From CAYVXE01 sp964455375 (GTDB lineage: Bacteria; Zhuqueibacterota; Zhuqueibacteria; Oceanimicrobiales; Oceanimicrobiaceae): 64,000 bases of DNA. Positions 61,167 to 64,000 of the stretch are shown here, piece by piece. Positions within the stretch are counted from its first letter, which is position 1, and each line of letters opens with the position of its first letter. Both the position numbers and the translations under genes were made by a program. Where the stretch lies: the NCBI GenBank assembly GCA_964455375.1, contig CAYVXE010000004.1:14829-78828 (forward strand), read 5' to 3'. The notes under the pieces are model-generated. The model was given only the letters and a program-made list of their open reading frames with translations. It did no database searches and was not told the DNA's origin.

Positions 61167-62174
61167 CTATCGCGGCTTAAATAGATTAAGACTGAACCAA
61201 TTTCGCGAATCGTACCAGGCGTGTTTTATCTGAAACCCGCACGTCGCTGCTAAATTCCGAATACGTTCTTTGGTGAATTTGTAGGAATTTTCGGTATGAA
61301 TGGTCTCAGCTTTTGCAAATTTGAAGCTTTTATTTAACTGACCGATAGTTACGGTTTGCCGGACCAGGCTCTGCAAATGCATTTCAATCCGGCTGTGTTT
61401 TTTATTGAAGAGCACTTTATGTTTGAATAAATCGATATCAAAGTCAGCGTCCAGCTCATCATTCATCCGCCGCAAAATATTTTTATTGAAGGTTGCCGTG
61501 ACGCCCTGCTCATCATCATAAGCTGGAATTAATATGGACTCATCCTTCACTAAATCCATTCCCAGCAAAAGCTGGTCGTCAATATCCATGGTCGCTCGTA
61601 ATTGTGTTAAGAAGTGCACCTGTTCGGAATCGTTGAAGTTGCCGATACTCGATCCCAAAAAAAGAATGAGTTTTTTCGCTCGCTTTTCCTTTTTCAACAT
61701 CGTTAAGGCGGTAAAATAATCGGATGCAAGCGCGGTAATTCTTAGCCCGTTGTATTTTTGCAGCAGTGTGAGGGAACTTTCCACCAGCATATTTTTAGAT
61801 ATATCGATTGGCATGTAATGCAACGGTGTTTGTTGTCTTAGGAATGCTTTTAGAATCAGACGCGTTTTAACAGAGCTGCCGCTGCCCAATTCTACGATGT
61901 CGGATTTTTCCTTTATGAGAAGAACAATTTGTTCAGCATATTTTTGCAGAATCGAGCGTTCTGTCCGGGTAGGATAATATTCGGGAAGTTCACAGATTTC
62001 CTCAAACAACTCTGACCCTCTTTGATCGTAAAAATATTTTGGCGGCAAGGTTTTAACAGGAGCGGAAAGACCTTGCAGGACATCATCTGCAAAGGATTCA
62101 ACGGATTTATCGCGATGGGATTCTTTTATAGAAAGTTTTGATTGATCGGGTAGTGTAATTGTATGAAAATCCAA
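61167..62174 (-). CDS. egtD: EgtD-like L-histidine N-alpha-methyltransferase
   Basis: 335 residues, normal for the family. SAM-dependent enzyme that makes hercynine (trimethylhistidine), the first step to ergothioneine. Motifs: LPPKYFYDQRGSELFEEICE, EYYPTRTERSIL, IVELGSGSSVKTRLIL (SAM loop), LFLGSSIGNF, LLLGMDLVKD, YDDEQGVTATFNKNILRRMN and the C-terminal AWYDSRNWFSLNLF. TTG start with a perfect AAGGAG site. No egtB or other sulfur-inserting gene is in the window. It heads an operon with the ABC transporter genes. Confidence 0.9.
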   Translation of the reverse strand: MDFHTITLPDQSKLSIKESHRDKSVESFADDVLQGLSAPVKTLPPKYFYDQRGSELFEEICELPEYYPTRTERSILQKYAEQIVLLIKEKSDIVELGSGSSVKTRLILKAFLRQQTPLHYMPIDISKNMLVESSLTLLQKYNGLRITALASDYFTALTMLKKEKRAKKLILFLGSSIGNFNDSEQVHFLTQLRATMDIDDQLLLGMDLVKDESILIPAYDDEQGVTATFNKNILRRMNDELDADFDIDLFKHKVLFNKKHSRIEMHLQSLVRQTVTIGQLNKSFKFAKAETIHTENSYKFTKERIRNLAATCGFQIKHAWYDSRNWFSLNLFKPR

Positions 62175-62410
62175 ACAAAATCTCCTTTTTAAATTGGAAA
62201 AACGGTTTTAAGTTTTGAAATGTTATTGGAATTGATGCGTAATTCAGAGTTTCAAATCACGATATTAAAAAAATTTCTAAATTGCAACGTTAAAAATCGA
62301 ACGTTAAAACTTGTAGATTTCATGTATCATTTTTTAGGAAGAAATTACAATGGTGGGCAAAGCAGCTGCAAGAGATATGGTTTAGCCGGGTTTGACGAAT
62401 GAGGAAATAG

Positions 62411-62773
62411 TGGAGACGGTGGGAATTGAACCCACGTCCGAAGGCCAGTCAGAAAGGATGTCTACATGCTTAGTTTGTCGATTAAATCTCACCGTTTAAG
62501 GTTCAACAAACAAATCCTTAAACAAGCCAGTCTGAAAGAATTCAGCGCCGGTCCTCAGACATAACCAGCGATATAGCCACAAAAGTCGACGCTCAAGATA
62601 AGCCCTGTGGCCTGGCTTAAATGAACGGGCTACCGTTTATTAATTAGGCTGCCATTGCATACGCATAATTGTCTGCGTTTAAAAATAAGTTTCCAGTTGT
62701 TTAGCGAGGACCTGAAAAAACCTCGGCATGCTATCCCTTGTTCTCCGACCCCCGTCGAAGCCGTGTCGTCCCC
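62411..62773 (-). ncRNA. ssrA: Transfer-messenger RNA (tmRNA)
   Basis: The 5' end GGGGACGACACGGCTTCGAC and the 3' end GTGGGTTCAATTCCCACC plus GTCTCC form the tRNA-Ala-like acceptor and T arm. The resume codon GCA at 62676 begins the tag ADNYAYAMAA followed by TAA at 62644. The 3' CCA is not encoded: the genome has CTA after the discriminator base, so CCA must be added by enzyme. tmRNA frees stalled ribosomes and tags the peptides for proteases such as ClpXP. Confidence 0.95.
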
Positions 62774-62937
62774 ATTTCAAAGAGCTAGTTGTGAGCTTAC
62801 GCTAATCTCACAGATTTGTTTCAACACAATTTAATGAAGTAAACATAAAAATTCAAGGAATTTGTAAATTGTAATGATGAAAATTTACGAGCGCATACCA
62901 TTTTCCTTTATTCTCAATCAATCATTTGGACGAAGGA

Positions 62938-63139
62938 GACTGTCTGAAAAGTAGAAACGACAAGGCAAAAGTGAATCCGTAGCGCAGGCTTCAGCCTGCC
63001 GGTGCAAAGACCTGCTTGTAACAGAAACGTTGATGCGTCAGCACTCCCCACCCTGCATGAACATTTCATGAAACACCGAAGGTCACCGATAGCCAGCAGG
63101 AAGATTTGTTTAATGTCGATTTTTTCGATAGTTTGGTTG
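62938..63139 (+). repeat. Degenerate repeat, probably family 1
   Basis: Begins GAGACTGTCTGAAAAGTAG and ends near TTTTTTCGATAGTTTGG, resembling worn family-1 ends. Inside is CGTAGCGCAGGCTTCAGCCTGC, a palindrome often seen as a dispersed element. It lies in the 526-bp gene-free stretch 62774-63299; a 89-codon frame across it is not credible as a gene. Confidence 0.4.
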
Positions 63140-63217
63140 ATTCAAACAAAATGCAGGATAAGGAATATCGAACAAAGAATGTCGATTCAGGATGTAGAAA
63201 AAGAAAAAGGACAGGGC

Positions 63218-63265
63218 AAAAAAAATCCCCCTTTCATGAAGGGGGACCTGCGTGAATTAACGCAG
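63218..63265 (-). terminator. Terminator after epsI (two hairpins)
   Basis: On the minus strand a first hairpin CTGCGT...ACGCAG is followed by TCCCCCTT-CATG-AAAGGGGGA and eight T. It starts 35 bp past the epsI stop. Confidence 0.85.
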
Positions 63266-63299
63266 CAGTGATCTAAAAATACACCATCCTGCAAATAGT

Positions 63300-63938
63300 T
63301 TAAAGCGCTAAACCGGCCATCACTTCCGATTTGGCTTCCTGCCAGAAATCAAGAAGAGCTTTAAAAGCCTTCCCGTCGGCATTGTCGATAACGGCTGTCG
63401 TTAACCGTACAAACGCCACGTCCGTTGGTTTGCGGAATAAAGAGTTTTTAGCCAGTTGCAGTTTGACGTTCAGTTCTTTCGCCAGGATACCGTTGCGAGT
63501 TTGATACCAGAAGATCATGGCCTGCCGGTCCTGACTGTTGTCAATAATGAGCTGCTCCGCTCGCTCTGAACCGTCTGAAGTCAGTGCAATGGTTTTGCGC
63601 GATGTAATATTCCAACCACTGCCCGGCACACAATTAAGCGGTGAATGCGGTTGGGCGCCGTATTTCTGAGTAGCCCAGTAACTGACATACAGACTTACCT
63701 GATTCCCCCGGCTGTTGGTATAATTAATAATACGTGATTGATCGGATTTCAGCACATTCAGAACTTCTGGGGACAAAAGCTGTGCCTCCCCGTGCCAATC
63801 ACCGATTTCTGTGGAAATTCTGCCCAAATCAATATTACGGTCAACAAAGACCTGGTCCGCACGAATGAGGCGGGTGTAAACAGCGGTTGTCACCAATAAC
63901 AGGATGACCAGCCAGTATTCTTTTCTTTTCCAGTTCAT
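63300..63938 (-). CDS. epsI: Exosortase-associated protein EpsI
   Basis: 212 residues. One N-terminal TM anchor (about 8-24) and a DUF3485 (EpsI) domain: IGDWHGEAQLLSPEVLNVLK, YVSYWATQKYGAQPHSPLNC, VPGSGWNI and AMIFWYQTRNGI. EpsI proteins accompany exosortases (XrtA-D), which process PEP-CTERM-like proteins and are linked to exopolysaccharide export. The exosortase gene is expected just beyond the right edge, since this gene's upstream side faces the window end. The strong terminator marks the end of that operon. Confidence 0.88.
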   Translation of the reverse strand: MNWKRKEYWLVILLLVTTAVYTRLIRADQVFVDRNIDLGRISTEIGDWHGEAQLLSPEVLNVLKSDQSRIINYTNSRGNQVSLYVSYWATQKYGAQPHSPLNCVPGSGWNITSRKTIALTSDGSERAEQLIIDNSQDRQAMIFWYQTRNGILAKELNVKLQLAKNSLFRKPTDVAFVRLTTAVIDNADGKAFKALLDFWQEAKSEVMAGLAL

Positions 63939-64000
63939 GGGTTTCCTTAACGGTATATGTATATAAGTTATAGGGTATATGGTAATACGGCAATACGGAA

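Noticed and set aside
63002..63271. 89-codon plus-strand frame upstream of epsI
   Set aside because: It covers a repeat remnant and a terminator hairpin; composition is not protein-like.
1..64000. CRISPR arrays, tRNA and rRNA genes
   Set aside because: No regularly spaced direct repeats were found. The only T-arm-like sequence belongs to tmRNA, and no rRNA signature was seen.

Overview
The window reads as a chromosomal segment of a diderm (Gram-negative) bacterium of moderate GC. Outer-membrane assembly genes (BamA, TamB-like, OmpH/Skp), several Sec signal peptides and lipoproteins, an exosortase-associated EpsI protein, and a Ser/Thr kinase carrying a TolB/FlgO-like region plus TPRs point to the FCB group. 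A Calditrichota/KSB1-like lineage is my best guess, but no rRNA is present to prove it. The sequence has two 100-N scaffold gaps, so it is probably a metagenome assembly.

Region 1 (1-19.9 kb, all minus strand) is core biosynthesis and envelope: ftsK (partial), thiE, gcvT, an aminotransferase, rseP, dxr, a small secreted protein, a lipoyl ligase/transferase, fabZ, ompH, bamA, a tamB-like gene, uppS, a three-module aromatic enzyme (chorismate mutase + prephenate dehydratase + DAHP synthase), folA and thyA. Many genes overlap or nearly touch. Region 2 (20-31.5 kb) holds an M29 aminopeptidase next to an OPT peptide transporter, a TPR lipoprotein with mtnA, a LytR_C protein, an OmpA-like protein, a thioesterase, clpP and a Uri-type nuclease.

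Region 3 (31.5-40.1 kb) is the most remarkable. A pfpI (DJ-1/PfpI) gene is cut in two: its 3' part lies at 31.48-31.80 kb and its 5' part at 40.03-40.13 kb, both on the minus strand. Between them sits about 8.2 kb of minus-strand genes separated by imperfect palindromes that look like integron attC sites. For three cassettes the first bases of the cassette are the exact complement of the R'' box of that cassette's own attC, as the integron cassette model predicts. The split in pfpI falls at a G|TT triplet, the IntI crossover position. I read this as an integron gene-cassette array inserted at a secondary site, with no integrase in the window. Cargo: a TM protein, a tiny TM protein, a patatin lipase, a DUF2235 hydrolase, an intradiol dioxygenase with a YceI protein, and a Ser/Thr kinase.

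Region 4 (40.1-53.9 kb) has a stand-alone CZB domain, exonuclease I, transporters, a secreted creatininase-family protein, an alkyltransferase-like protein, two SpoIIE-type phosphatases (one broken by a gap), a flippase/glycosyltransferase pair and a J-domain/zinc-ribbon/PilZ fusion. Region 5 (54-64 kb) is ion and solute handling: an alanine symporter, a TauE permease, TrkH/TrkA, and an operon of an EgtD-like histidine methyltransferase with a quaternary-amine ABC transporter. It ends with tmRNA and epsI.

At least three families of short dispersed palindromic or terminal-inverted-repeat elements occupy most of the larger intergenic spaces.
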